Positions 9,904-18,505 of a stretch of DNA of 64,000 bases are shown here, piece after piece (the stretch's first letter is position 1; every line of letters begins with the position of its first letter). Made by a program: the position numbers and the translations under genes. The DNA is from Bombiscardovia apis. GTDB taxonomy: Bacteria > Actinomycetota > Actinomycetes > Actinomycetales > Bifidobacteriaceae. The stretch lies in NCBI RefSeq assembly GCF_033095945.1, contig NZ_AP026800.1:558001-622000 (forward strand), written 5' to 3'. Under the pieces are notes generated by a model, which saw nothing but the letters and a program-made list of their open reading frames with translations, did not search any database and was not told the origin of the DNA.

Positions 9904-12525
9904 ATGCCAGGAGCAAATCTGACTCGCGTGGAAGCTGAAGAGCGCGCGAGCATCATTTCCAACCCCAAGTACACGGTGAGCCTCGATCTGACTCGCGGCG
10001 CTAAGACCTTCGCTTCGGAAGTTGTAGTCACGTTCGACGCTGCTAAGCGCAATGCGGCGAGCTACCTCGATTTGATTGCCTCCCGCGTGGAATCGGTTGA
10101 GCTCAACGGCGTGGCCCTCGACCCGGCCGAGGTCTACCAAGACAATCGCATTATTCTCAAGGGTTTGAAGGCCCACAACGAGGTGAAGGTTGCTGCCCTG
10201 TGTGACTACTCCCGCACCGGCGAAGGCCTGCACCGCTCCGTGGATCCCTCCGACGGGCGCGTGTATTTGTACACCCAGTTCGAGGTGCCGGATGCTCGCC
10301 GCGTGTACGCAGTATTCGATCAGCCCGATTTGAAGGCCACGTTTGACTTCTCCGTAGTTGCTCCCGAATCGTGGACTGTCTTGGGCAATATGCCTACCAA
10401 GTCTTGCGAGGCAGTAGACCAGCAGACTGAGCGCGGCACCTTGGAGCAGGCTCCGGCCGAGGGCTGCAAGCGTTGGACCTTTGAAACCACGCCGATGATG
10501 AGCTCCTACTTAACCGCTATTTGCGCTGGCCCCTACGCTCAGTGGACCACCGAATATGCCAACGAAGACGGGCGCACTGTGCCCATGGGCCTCTACTGCC
10601 GTCAGTCTTTGAAGCCCGCTCTCGAAAAAGATGTGGACTATCTCTTCGACATCACCCAGAAGGGCTTCGCCTTCTATGCCAAGACCTGGGGCGTGCCTTA
10701 CCCTTACGCCAAGTACGACCAGATTTTCGTGCCCGAATACAACGCCGGCGCTATGGAAAACATTGGCTTGGTGACCTTCCGCGACCAGTACATCTTCGAG
10801 TCCAAGGCCACCGGTGCCAAGGTGAACCGCCGCGTGGAGACCGTCTTGCACGAGCTGGCTCACATGTGGTTCGGCGATTTGGTGACCATGAAGTGGTGGA
10901 ACGACCTGTGGCTCAACGAATCCTTCGCCGAGTTCATGTCGACTCTGTGCACGGCTGAGGCCACTGAATGGTCAGACGACTGGGCCACGTTCTGCATGGG
11001 GGAGAAGGGCTGGGCCCTGCGCGAGGACCAGCTGCCCACCACCCACCCGATTGTGGCTCCTATCAACGATTTGCACGATACCGAGGTGAACTTCGACGGC
11101 ATCACCTACGCCAAAGGCGCTTCCGTATTGAAGCAGCTGGTGGCTTACGTGGGCCGCGAGCAGTTCTTCCAGGGCATCCACAACTACTTGGAGAAGCATG
11201 CTTACTCCAACGCCACTTTGAAGGATTTGCTGACCGAGCTTGAGGCCACTTCCGGCCGCGACTTGGGCCAGTGGTCTAAGGTCTGGCTGCAAGAGTCGGG
11301 CATTAATACGCTCACCTCGCACGTTTCTACCGATGCAAACGGCGTTATTACCGCCATGTCTATCGAGCAGAGCGCTCCGGAAGAGTATCCGGTGCTGCGC
11401 CCCCACCGCCTGGCCATTGGCTTCTACTCGGCTCAGGCCGACGGTAGCGTAGCGCGCACCGACCGCTTCGAGGTCGACATTGACGGCGCATCCACTGAGA
11501 TTACCGAGCTGGTAGGCAAGCAGCGCCCCGACCTGATTTTGGTCAACGACGACGACTTGACCTACGCCAAGCTGCGTCTAGACGAGGCTTCGCTCAAGTT
11601 TGTGGAGGGCAACCTCTACCGCGTCGAGGACCGCCTGGCCCGCGCTATCGTCTCCCTAAGCATGTGGGATATGACGCGCGACGGTGTGTACCCGGCCCAG
11701 AGCTTCATCGATTACACTTTGCGCACGCTCTCCACCGAGCACCAGTCCACCAGCATGCGCTACATGCTCTCCTGCCTGTCTACCACGGCCCACGACTACA
11801 CGGCTCAGGCCACCCGCCCGGAGGCCCTAGAACAGGTAGCACAAGGCCTATGGAAGCTGGCTTCGGCTGCTGAGGCCGGCTCCGACGAGCAGCTTCAGCT
11901 CCTCCAGGCCTACCTGGGCTACGGCGACGACGAGGACTTCGAAGACCACGCCCGCGCCCTGCTGGCTGGCACGAGTGAGCTGGAAGGCGTAGAAGTCGAC
12001 AACAACATGCGCTGGGCAGTCATCCACGCTCTCGCCGCACAAAACATGGCTTCCGAGAGCGAAATCGAGGCCGAATTAAGCAAACGTGATACCACTGAGA
12101 ACCGTGAGTTCGCTATGGGTGCCCGCGCTGTGCGCCCCACTAAGGCAGCCAAGGCTTGGGCTTGGGATCAGGCCTTGCACAACAACGACCTGACCAACTC
12201 GCAAATCGAATCCGCGGCCGATGGCTTCTCGGGCTCGGGCAGCAAGGACCTCTTCGCTCCCTACATTGAGAAGTTCTTCAGCTCGGTGGACTGGGTCTGG
12301 GAGCACAAGACCTTCCACATTGCCGAGACCATCTTGAACCCGCTTTCCGCCGGCGGACTCTACCCCTACAAGGCTGAGCCCCACGACTTGGTTCACGCGG
12401 GCGAGGCTTGGCTGGCAGACCACGAAGATGCGCCCAAGGCCCTGCGCGGCATGATTATCCAGAATGTGGAAACTTCACGCCGCACCCTGCGCGTGCGCAA
12501 CTACAACGAGGGTTTGGCTCGCTAA
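9904..12525 (+). CDS. pepN: Aminopeptidase N (M1 family zinc metallopeptidase)
   Basis: This is an 873-residue cytoplasmic aminopeptidase that removes N-terminal residues from peptides. The M1 hallmarks are present: GAMEN at about residues 282-286, and HELAHMW followed by the second zinc-ligand Glu in LWLNESFAEF (HExxH at about 316-320). The length matches actinobacterial PepN, including the C-terminal ERAP-like helical domain. The frame stays open upstream to 9811. I chose ATG at 9904 because it follows AAAAGGACGCAAG and gives the usual N-terminus MPGANLTRVEAEERAS. A terminator-like hairpin follows at 12572-12611. Confidence 0.96.
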   Translation: MPGANLTRVEAEERASIISNPKYTVSLDLTRGAKTFASEVVVTFDAAKRNAASYLDLIASRVESVELNGVALDPAEVYQDNRIILKGLKAHNEVKVAALCDYSRTGEGLHRSVDPSDGRVYLYTQFEVPDARRVYAVFDQPDLKATFDFSVVAPESWTVLGNMPTKSCEAVDQQTERGTLEQAPAEGCKRWTFETTPMMSSYLTAICAGPYAQWTTEYANEDGRTVPMGLYCRQSLKPALEKDVDYLFDITQKGFAFYAKTWGVPYPYAKYDQIFVPEYNAGAMENIGLVTFRDQYIFESKATGAKVNRRVETVLHELAHMWFGDLVTMKWWNDLWLNESFAEFMSTLCTAEATEWSDDWATFCMGEKGWALREDQLPTTHPIVAPINDLHDTEVNFDGITYAKGASVLKQLVAYVGREQFFQGIHNYLEKHAYSNATLKDLLTELEATSGRDLGQWSKVWLQESGINTLTSHVSTDANGVITAMSIEQSAPEEYPVLRPHRLAIGFYSAQADGSVARTDRFEVDIDGASTEITELVGKQRPDLILVNDDDLTYAKLRLDEASLKFVEGNLYRVEDRLARAIVSLSMWDMTRDGVYPAQSFIDYTLRTLSTEHQSTSMRYMLSCLSTTAHDYTAQATRPEALEQVAQGLWKLASAAEAGSDEQLQLLQAYLGYGDDEDFEDHARALLAGTSELEGVEVDNNMRWAVIHALAAQNMASESEIEAELSKRDTTENREFAMGARAVRPTKAAKAWAWDQALHNNDLTNSQIESAADGFSGSGSKDLFAPYIEKFFSSVDWVWEHKTFHIAETILNPLSAGGLYPYKAEPHDLVHAGEAWLADHEDAPKALRGMIIQNVETSRRTLRVRNYNEGLAR

Positions 12526-12571
12526 AGCCATAGTGCGCCCCCATGTAGCATAGGCTCGCAGTAAGTATTAC

Positions 12572-12611
12572 AAGGCCCCGAGAAGCTGGAGTGAAGGCTT
12601 CGCGGGGCCTT
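12572..12611 (+). terminator. Terminator hairpin after pepN
   Basis: AAGGCCCCG (12572-12580) pairs with CGGGGCCTT (12603-12611), and an inner GAAGC/GCTTC stem extends it. The tail TGCCTATTCT is only moderately T-rich. Confidence 0.6.
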
Positions 12612-12707
12612 GCCTATTCTCCTATCCGAAAGCCGGGGCGGGTACTAAGCTGGTGCTGTATGCTTTTCGCGGGTCTCGGCCCGTTCGCGCGCAACATGAG
12701 GAGTGCA

Positions 12708-14084
12708 ATGCCAAGGCTATTTGGAACTGACGGTGTAAGGGGATTGGCTAACAGGGATTTGACCTCGCAGTTGGCCTTGGACTTGGGTGACGCAGCGGTG
12801 CGGGTGCTCGGAGCAAGTGGCAGTGGCACCAACGGCCGCCGCCGGGCTTTGATAGGCCGCGATACGCGCGTCTCGGGCGACTTCCTCTCTTCAGCGCTGG
12901 CAGCAGGTATGGCAGCCGGTGGTTTCGACGTGATTGACGCTGGCATTATCCCCACTCCGGGCATTGCCTACCTCACTTCGGCGCTCAACGTGGAAATGGG
13001 CGCAGTGATTTCTGCCTCCCACAATCCCATGCCCGACAACGGCATTAAGTTCTTCGCCCGCGGCGGTTTCAAACTGGCCGACACCAAGGAAGACGAGATT
13101 GAATCCGTCTTGGCTCAAGACTGGGATCGCCCAACCGGAGACGGCGTGGGACGCATTTCGCAAGATGCCAGCACCGCAACCAACATGTATATCGAGCATT
13201 TGGTTAACGCTGTAGCGCCAGTTGGGGCGGATAAGATTCAGCCCAAGCCCTTGAAGGGCATTCGCATCGTGGCTGACTGCGCCAACGGTGCCACTTCGGC
13301 CGTAGCTCCCGAGGCTTTGCGCCGGGCTGGGGCAGACGTAGTGGTGATTAACGCCTCGCCAGATGGCTACAATATCAATAAAAATGCGGGCTCCACCCAC
13401 CCCGAGCAGTTGCAGGCGATGGTGAAGGCTTCGGATGCGGACATGGGCGTAGCCTTCGATGGTGACGCTGACCGCTGCCTGGCCGTAGATGAAGACGGCA
13501 ATATGATCAACGGAGACCAGATTATGGGTATTCTGGCCCGGGCTAAGCAGCGCGAAGGCAAGCTGGCTAACGATACGCTGGTAGTGACGGTTATGAGCAA
13601 TCTGGGGCTCAAGCTGGCCCTAAAAGATATGGGCATAGCTACGGTGCAGACCGGTGTGGGCGACCGCTATGTCTTGGAGGAGATGCTGCGCGGCGGCTTT
13701 ACCCTAGGCGGCGAGCAGTCCGGGCATGTGATAAACCGCGAGTTTGCAACCACTGGCGACGGTACGCTGACGGCCCTGACCTTGGCTAAAGAAGTAGCGC
13801 GCTCTGGTAAGAGCTTGAAAGAGCTGGCTGCCGACTTCCCGCAGCTGCCCCAGCAATTAGTCAACGTGCCGAACGTAGACAAGGCTGCGGCCAACACGAA
13901 TGCTACAGTGCAGGCTGCTATCGAGCGCGAGGAGCAGCTGCTGGGCTCTACTGGCCGCGTATTGCTGCGTGCTTCGGGCACTGAGCCTTTGGTGCGCGTA
14001 ATGGTTGAGGCCGAGACCCAGGAGCAGGCCGACGATGTGTGCGGCAGGCTCGCACAGGTAGTTGCCGACGAGCTGAGCTTGTAA
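12708..14084 (+). CDS. glmM: Phosphoglucosamine mutase
   Basis: GlmM converts glucosamine-6-phosphate to glucosamine-1-phosphate for peptidoglycan precursor (UDP-GlcNAc) synthesis. The 458-residue product begins MPRLFGTDGVRG. It carries the phosphoserine loop ISASHNPMPDNGIKFF (Ser near residue 103), the metal loop DGDADRCL, the sugar loop GGEQSGH, and a C-terminal RASGTEPLVRVMVEA phosphate-binding segment. The frame is open upstream, but the ATG at 12708 follows GAGGAG and gives the family N-terminus. The def gene follows with its start 73 bp after the glmM stop, probably in one transcript. Confidence 0.96.
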   Translation: MPRLFGTDGVRGLANRDLTSQLALDLGDAAVRVLGASGSGTNGRRRALIGRDTRVSGDFLSSALAAGMAAGGFDVIDAGIIPTPGIAYLTSALNVEMGAVISASHNPMPDNGIKFFARGGFKLADTKEDEIESVLAQDWDRPTGDGVGRISQDASTATNMYIEHLVNAVAPVGADKIQPKPLKGIRIVADCANGATSAVAPEALRRAGADVVVINASPDGYNINKNAGSTHPEQLQAMVKASDADMGVAFDGDADRCLAVDEDGNMINGDQIMGILARAKQREGKLANDTLVVTVMSNLGLKLALKDMGIATVQTGVGDRYVLEEMLRGGFTLGGEQSGHVINREFATTGDGTLTALTLAKEVARSGKSLKELAADFPQLPQQLVNVPNVDKAAANTNATVQAAIEREEQLLGSTGRVLLRASGTEPLVRVMVEAETQEQADDVCGRLAQVVADELSL

Positions 14085-14157
14085 GCGTATACGCGGAAAA
14101 ACGTTGCCGGAGCACCTATTTGCGGGCGTTTTGGCTTGGATAGCGGTGGAGGAAAGT

Positions 14158-14811
14158 ATGTTTGCAGACGAATCGAAGGTCGATGCTGAGCTCAATGCTG
14201 ACGTGGAGCAGGCCTTGGCCCAGGCGGGGGAGGACCAGCTTTTCCCCATCGTGCAACTGGGCGAGCCCGTCTTGCGCCAGCAGGCCGAGGTTTATAACGG
14301 TCAGCTCAAGCACGAGACGCTGGTCAAGCTGATTGAAGCCATGCGCCAAACTATGCACGAAGCGCCAGGCGTGGGCCTCGCAGCCCCTCAGATTGGCTTA
14401 GGGCTAGCGTTTGCGGTACTCGAAGACCATGTGCGCGACGATGAAGACGACCCGCGCGAGATTGCTGAAATGCCCTTCCGCGTGATTATCAACCCGCGAT
14501 ATGAGCCTATCTCAGATGTAACTGCCAGCTTCTTTGAAGGCTGCCTCTCCTTCGAAGGCTACCAGGCAGTGCGGCGGCGCTGGGTCGACATTAAGGCCTA
14601 CTGGGAAGACGAGAACGGTAAGGCTCACGAGGAGCGCCTGCACGGCTGGCCTGCCCGCATTTTCCAACACGAGACCGACCATTTGAGCGGCGAAGTCTAC
14701 ATCGACAAGGCACAGCTGCGGAGCTTGACTTCCGACGAAAACTTGGGAGAATACTGGGCGTATGATCCGGTACCGGCCCAGGCTGCTGAAGAGCTGGGAT
14801 TTGAGCTTTAG
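14158..14811 (+). CDS. def: Peptide deformylase
   Basis: Def removes the formyl group from nascent proteins. All three motifs are present: GVGLAAPQIGL (motif 1), EGCLSFEGY (motif 2, with the metal-binding Cys) and QHETDHLSGEVY (motif 3, HExxH type). The ATG at 14158 follows GGAGGAAAGT and gives 217 residues. The frame could start earlier, but that would add residues atypical of the family. An acidic N-terminal extension of about 40 residues precedes the core, as in other bifidobacterial-type deformylases. It lies downstream of glmM. Confidence 0.95.
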   Translation: MFADESKVDAELNADVEQALAQAGEDQLFPIVQLGEPVLRQQAEVYNGQLKHETLVKLIEAMRQTMHEAPGVGLAAPQIGLGLAFAVLEDHVRDDEDDPREIAEMPFRVIINPRYEPISDVTASFFEGCLSFEGYQAVRRRWVDIKAYWEDENGKAHEERLHGWPARIFQHETDHLSGEVYIDKAQLRSLTSDENLGEYWAYDPVPAQAAEELGFEL

Positions 14812-14909
14812 GCGCTATCGTAGGCGGGTAGGCGGGCGCTCGCGGTTCGGGCGGTTCGCTACTAGAATGGAAGAGTAACGACCATAGCCTCAACGAAGGA
14901 GTATTGATT

Positions 14910-15113
14910 ATGGACGAGAAAGCATTGGTAAGCAAGCTGTCCGCAGCTCAGACTGTCGACGAGATTATTGCTATCTCCAAGGAGGCGGGCAATGAGCTCA
15001 ACTACGAGCAGGCAGACAAGCTGATTAGCCGCATTATGCAGACCAAGAACGATGCTGCCCAGCTTTCGGGCGACACCGTTGAGAAGATTGCCAAGGAAGT
15101 CTTCGGTATCTGA
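14910..15113 (+). CDS. Small conserved protein with Nif11-like region
   Basis: This is a 67-residue acidic, helical protein. Its ATG at 14910 follows GAAGGAG, which is a better start than the TTG two codons upstream. The stretch VDEIIAISKEAGNELNYEQA resembles the conserved segment of Nif11-type leader domains (EIIAIAKEAGFEIS.E..). There is no double-Gly cleavage site, Cys-rich core or modification gene nearby, so it is probably not a peptide precursor. No function can be assigned. It is monocistronic, with its own strong terminator at 15141-15180. Confidence 0.7.
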   Translation: MDEKALVSKLSAAQTVDEIIAISKEAGNELNYEQADKLISRIMQTKNDAAQLSGDTVEKIAKEVFGI

Positions 15114-15140
15114 GTTTTTTGCTCGCGTTTGCGCGTGAGT

Positions 15141-15180
15141 AAGGGCCCCGCAAGGAGTGGTTTCCTGCGAGGCCCTTTTT
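15141..15180 (+). terminator. Rho-independent terminator
   Basis: AAGGGCCCCGCAAGGA pairs imperfectly with TCCTGCGAGGCCCTT and ends in TTTTT. It directly follows the small Nif11-like gene. Confidence 0.85.
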
Positions 15181-15270
15181 GTGTGTAAGACTTCGTGTGT
15201 GTTGCTTCGTAGTGTTTTCTAACTCCTTGTGGTGCTTGTATTGACAGCGATAGCCGGGGCTAGGGGAGGG

Positions 15271-16164
15271 CTATTGCGCGCATTCGATAGTGGTCTGCTC
15301 AGGATCGATGCAGGCGGGGTCGAGGGTAATTTCGCCAATGCTATCGGCATGAATCATACCACTGGTAGGATTGAGGATACTGTCGATGTGTCCGTCAACT
15401 TGAGCGTCTACAGTTGAGTATTCAAAAGCGAGGGTAGTGTTGAGCAGACGGCAGTGGCGTAGGGTCAAATCTTTGATATAGCACAGGCCTTGCAGGCTTT
15501 CGATAGTGCAGTTTTCGAAGGTGAGATGCTTGGAGTTCCAACCCAAGTATTCGCCGTAAATGCGCGAGTTGGTGACCGTCACGTTGCTGGTGTTCCAGAA
15601 GGCATCTTTGGATAGGATGCGCGCGTTGTCGATAGTGATGTCGCTGCAACCGTCGAAAGCGTAGTTGCCGTCGAGATTAAAGCGGCTGGTCCGAATCCCG
15701 GTGCTATCTTTGCCAAAGTAATCGCCCTGGGCGCTTACGTTGTCCATCTCAATGTCAGAGCACGACCAGAGCGTTTCGCTAGCGTTGGGCATAGTGACAT
15801 CGTTCAAGCTAATTCCCGAGGAGCGGCGGAAGGTCTTGGGCGCCTCAATAGTGGAGTTGCTTATGGCGATGTTGTGGGTATACCAGATGCCTGAGCGAGC
15901 CATCTCAAAGAGCGTGCAGTCCTCCATTCCAACGTCATTGCAATACCAGAGCGGATACTTCCACTGAAAGAGCGAGCCCTGCAAGCGCACATCGCGAGCA
16001 TGCTTAAGAGGAGACTCCCCATCTGCAAAAGTAACGCGCACAAAGTCCTGCCCCTGAGCCCGGAAAGCTGCCCGCTCCCCAGTAAGCCGCTCCTGCACGC
16101 GCACGGGCCTATCAAGCGCCCCAGCTCCCGCAGTTCCCTCACGCGCACCACCCAAGCCAGCCAT
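15271..16164 (-). CDS. DUF3737 right-handed beta-helix protein
   Basis: This is a 297-residue protein matching the DUF3737 family: LTGERAAF near the N-terminus, DGESPLKHARDV, FQWKYPLWYCNDV, MARSGIWYTHNI, NASETLWSCSDI, YAFDGCSDITI, SKDAFWNTSNVTV, GEYLGWNSKHLTF and LAFEYSTVDA. The repeating pattern of short hydrophobic strands ending in N/D-x-x-hydrophobic predicts a parallel beta-helix. No enzymatic role is established. I chose ATG at 16164 because it lies six bases from a GGGGAGGA site. The frame remains open further upstream, but that part is not family-like. An Ala/Gly/Arg-rich stretch of about 25 residues precedes the family core. Confidence 0.85.
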   Translation of the reverse strand: MAGLGGAREGTAGAGALDRPVRVQERLTGERAAFRAQGQDFVRVTFADGESPLKHARDVRLQGSLFQWKYPLWYCNDVGMEDCTLFEMARSGIWYTHNIAISNSTIEAPKTFRRSSGISLNDVTMPNASETLWSCSDIEMDNVSAQGDYFGKDSTGIRTSRFNLDGNYAFDGCSDITIDNARILSKDAFWNTSNVTVTNSRIYGEYLGWNSKHLTFENCTIESLQGLCYIKDLTLRHCRLLNTTLAFEYSTVDAQVDGHIDSILNPTSGMIHADSIGEITLDPACIDPEQTTIECAQ

Positions 16165-16290
16165 ACCCATTCCTCCCCAATCCAAAGCCACCCGGCAAAA
16201 CCGCCGAACCCCCAAAAACCCTATACCTTCAACCCACTCGAAGTGCAAGCTCATTGCATAAGAATTGAAGAACAAATGTGAACTGCAACT

Positions 16291-16416
16291 TTGACAACAC
16301 CTGTAGTTTCTCTGTACGGTACTGGTCAGCATGAGTATTTATTTATGCCATGATAAACAGATATCAATCGTTCGGCCCGGCTTTCTTTGGAAGGTGCGGG
16401 CCGGATCTCTTTTTTG
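16291..16416 (+). ncRNA. Candidate small RNA with own promoter and terminator
   Basis: TTGACA (16291-16296), an 18-base spacer and TACGGT (16315-16320) make a weak but plausible promoter. About 50 bases after the predicted start begins a terminator: CGGCCCG (16373-16379), a 17-base loop, CGGGCCG (16397-16403) and a run of T. No plus-strand gene lies upstream for it to terminate, and no ORF of note lies between. A short transcript of about 90 nt is the simplest reading, but none is proven. Confidence 0.35.
16373..16416 (+). terminator. Orphan intrinsic terminator
   Basis: A CGGCCCG/CGGGCCG stem is followed by ATCTC and six T. It lies in the gap between a minus-strand gene and a plus-strand gene, so it terminates no annotated gene. 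Confidence 0.7.
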
Positions 16417-16583
16417 TGAGTCCCAGCTTTAATTGTCTGTTTACTTTGCCGTTGCACTTGGAATGGGTTCAATGATTGTTGTATGAAGAATCAGTCAGTT
16501 TAGCAGTTTTGCTCACATAAGTCAGCTGCTGGTTTGATGAATTGCAAAAGTGTATTGACGAGGGCGGACGGGATAATGGGGGG

Positions 16584-17249
16584 ATGGAGATGATTTTGCT
16601 CAATGATGCTCGGGTGCTGGCTGTTCAGCTGCGGGAGAGTGGTGAGGAGATGGTTTCGCTCGCCGGGCTGGGCGCGCGCCTTGAGGTGGACTGGTCGCGC
16701 TCGCAGATTGCCTCGAATTCGGAGCGGTTCTGCTATGCTCGCCGCACGGTTGGGCAGATGCTGGTCAAGGCCGCGCAGTCTTTGCCTCAGGGATTGATCT
16801 TGTATCTCAAGGAAGCGTATAGGCCTTACGGGCGGCAGATTAAGTCGTTTGAGGAGAGCCTAGATTGGTTTGCTGAGCGCAATCCCGGGCTTGATGCAGA
16901 CGAGATATATCGGCTCACCTGCCAATATGTGGCACCGCCGCAAGTGGCCGGGCACCCAACTGGCGGCGCAGTCGACGTGACCCTCATGCGAGATGGCCAT
17001 GAGCTCGATATGGGCTGCGCTTTCAACGAAGAGCCCGAGGCTCCGCGCAATCTGCCTTACACCGAATGCCCGTATGTAAGTGAAGACGCGCAGGCGAATC
17101 GCAAGCTACTTGCCGATGCTATGAGTGCCGCCGGTTTCGTCAACTATCCGAGCGAGTGGTGGCACTGGTCGTACGGCGATGCCTACTGGGGTTTTGTGAG
17201 CCACAATCCCGCCTGCTATACAGCGCAAGACGAGACTTCGTTAGAATAA
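16584..17249 (+). CDS. VanX-type D-alanyl-D-alanine dipeptidase (M15D)
   Basis: This is a zinc D,D-dipeptidase of about 221 residues. The active-site signatures are KEAYRPYG (catalytic Arg region), AGHPTGGAVDVTL (zinc-binding His and Asp) and PSEWWHWSYGD (catalytic Glu and third zinc His). Chromosomal VanX-like enzymes in bacteria without vancomycin resistance are thought to recycle D-Ala-D-Ala. No vanH/vanA partners are visible, so a resistance role is unlikely. In-frame ATGs at 16584 and 16590 follow a G-rich site. The last 203 bp of sequence shared with the fragment at 18000-18202 are identical. Confidence 0.88.
   Translation: MEMILLNDARVLAVQLRESGEEMVSLAGLGARLEVDWSRSQIASNSERFCYARRTVGQMLVKAAQSLPQGLILYLKEAYRPYGRQIKSFEESLDWFAERNPGLDADEIYRLTCQYVAPPQVAGHPTGGAVDVTLMRDGHELDMGCAFNEEPEAPRNLPYTECPYVSEDAQANRKLLADAMSAAGFVNYPSEWWHWSYGDAYWGFVSHNPACYTAQDETSLE
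17028..17230 (+). repeat. 203-bp exact duplication, copy 1
   Basis: Within the dipeptidase gene, this segment is identical base for base to 18000-18202 (offset 972 bp). The flanks past the right end are still similar but diverged, including a shared GGTGCGCGCTGCCT. Confidence 0.95.
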
Positions 17250-17313
17250 GCCGTTTAGGGAATTTGCCTTACAGAGAAGATAAGTAGTTTGCGCGGGAGG
17301 GGTGCGCGCTGCC

Positions 17314-17559
17314 TCAGTGTTGTTTGAGTACTTGTAGCAGGACAACAACAATCACTGCTGCAATGATGAATGGGATCATGTAAAACAAAGCCACATAGTG
17401 AGCTGTGCTAAGCTCCGGGTGTTGCAGTAGGTCTAAATAACCCTTCAACGTGTGCAAAGCACCAAACATCAGAATTGCAGCGAAAATGAGCCATTGCATC
17501 ACCGTCAGTGCGATGCTAACTAGCGATTGAGCCGATGCTGCGTCTAAAGAATTCATCAT
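17314..17559 (-). CDS. Small two-TM membrane protein
   Basis: This product of about 81 residues has two hydrophobic segments: IALTVMQWLIFAAILMFGAL and FYMIPFIIAAVIVVVLLQVL. The ATG at 17559 lies eight bases from a GGGAG; the frame extends 11 codons further up without a better site. No family is recognised. It sits alone between the dipeptidase gene and its truncated copy. Confidence 0.6.
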   Translation of the reverse strand: MMNSLDAASAQSLVSIALTVMQWLIFAAILMFGALHTLKGYLDLLQHPELSTAHYVALFYMIPFIIAAVIVVVLLQVLKQH

Positions 17560-17867
17560 TTCATCTACTCCCTGATATCTTTTGCTCCGCATTGCCTACG
17601 GTTCTATACCTATATTTCGATCTTCTCGATTACACAGAGCTTATATTGACTAAGAAAAGTTCATATAATCTTCGCCACCTCCTTTGTCGGTGAAGATGTC
17701 TGCTCAATGCAGGCATGGTGATATTTTATCAAAAACATTTGGTTAGTCACATCTGGAACAGTCTTCGAATATAGTGATTATCACGGCTATGAATGGAAGC
17801 CTTTGGTTGAAAAACTTGCGGCAGGCCTCACATGTAGCGAGAAGTGTGTCCCGATTAAGGGAGCGCG
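17560..17867. other. Intergenic gap without recognised features
   Basis: This is an AT-rich stretch with no open frame of note, no strong hairpin and no repeat that I could find. It separates the small membrane gene from the rearranged segment. Confidence 0.5.
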
Positions 17868-17999
17868 CTAGCGACGCCGGTATTTACGCCACATTCGCTC
17901 GTACTCTTGCCCGCTAGCACCGACTCTGATGGCCTCGATGTCGGCTTTCACTGCGGCTTTCTGTGTTTCGAGCTGCTGGCGTCGCGCTTGGGGAAGGGG
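17868..17999 (-). pseudogene. C-terminal remnant of an unknown gene
   Basis: On the minus strand a clean coding stretch ends at TAG (17868-17870). It reads about 40 residues rich in charged, helix-forming amino acids, ending EYERMWRKYRRR, with RRQQLETQKAAVKADIEAI before that. It has no start and is cut at 18000, exactly where the duplicated dipeptidase segment begins. It looks like the tail of a gene broken by the rearrangement. The parent gene is not recognised. Confidence 0.5.
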
Positions 18000-18230
18000 G
18001 AAGAGCCCGAGGCTCCGCGCAATCTGCCTTACACCGAATGCCCGTATGTAAGTGAAGACGCGCAGGCGAATCGCAAGCTACTTGCCGATGCTATGAGTGC
18101 CGCCGGTTTCGTCAACTATCCGAGCGAGTGGTGGCACTGGTCGTACGGCGATGCCTACTGGGGTTTTGTGAGCCACAATCCCGCCTGCTATACAGCGCAA
18201 GAGGAAGCAGCAATAGAAGCTGCGAGCTAG
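18000..18230 (+). pseudogene. Truncated duplicate of the VanX-type dipeptidase
   Basis: This is an exact copy of the last third of the dipeptidase gene (203 bp), with a different last dozen codons. It keeps the EWWHW motif but lacks the Arg and the GHPTGGAVD zinc site, so it cannot be active. The frame can be read back to 17907, but that part is unrelated sequence, antisense to the remnant at 17868-17999. The copy ends 63 bp before tRNA-Arg. Confidence 0.85.
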
Positions 18231-18292
18231 GGGAGTTGCCTTCAAGTGGGGATTGTGAAATAAACTGCGCGGAACTGGTGCGCGCTGCCTTG

Positions 18293-18365
18293 TGCCCCGG
18301 ATGCGATTCGAACGCACGACACCTTCTTTAGGAGAGAAGTGCTCTATCCCCTGAGCTACCGGGGC
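18293..18365 (-). tRNA. tRNA-Arg (anticodon CCT)
   Basis: This is a 73-nt cloverleaf: acceptor GCCCCGG with CCGGGGC, anticodon stem CTTCT/AGAAG and loop CTCCTAA (anticodon CCT), T-arm with GTTCGAATC, and discriminator A. A truncated gene duplication lies next to it, which fits the use of tRNA-Arg loci as recombination or integration points. Confidence 0.95.
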
Positions 18366-18505
18366 AACGCTACACTACTGTAGCACGGAGCCTGCTGTTT
18401 GTGGGCCTCCTTGTGTTGATGCGGATAGTGGCACGCCACGGGCTGAGCGGTCGCGGGTAGCGCTCACAATCGGAGTAAGAGCAAACTAAGATAGGAGTTG
18501 GGCGG

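Noticed and set aside
17028..18230. Insertion sequence or transposon as cause of the 203-bp duplication
   Set aside because: No transposase, terminal inverted repeat or target-site duplication is visible at the ends.
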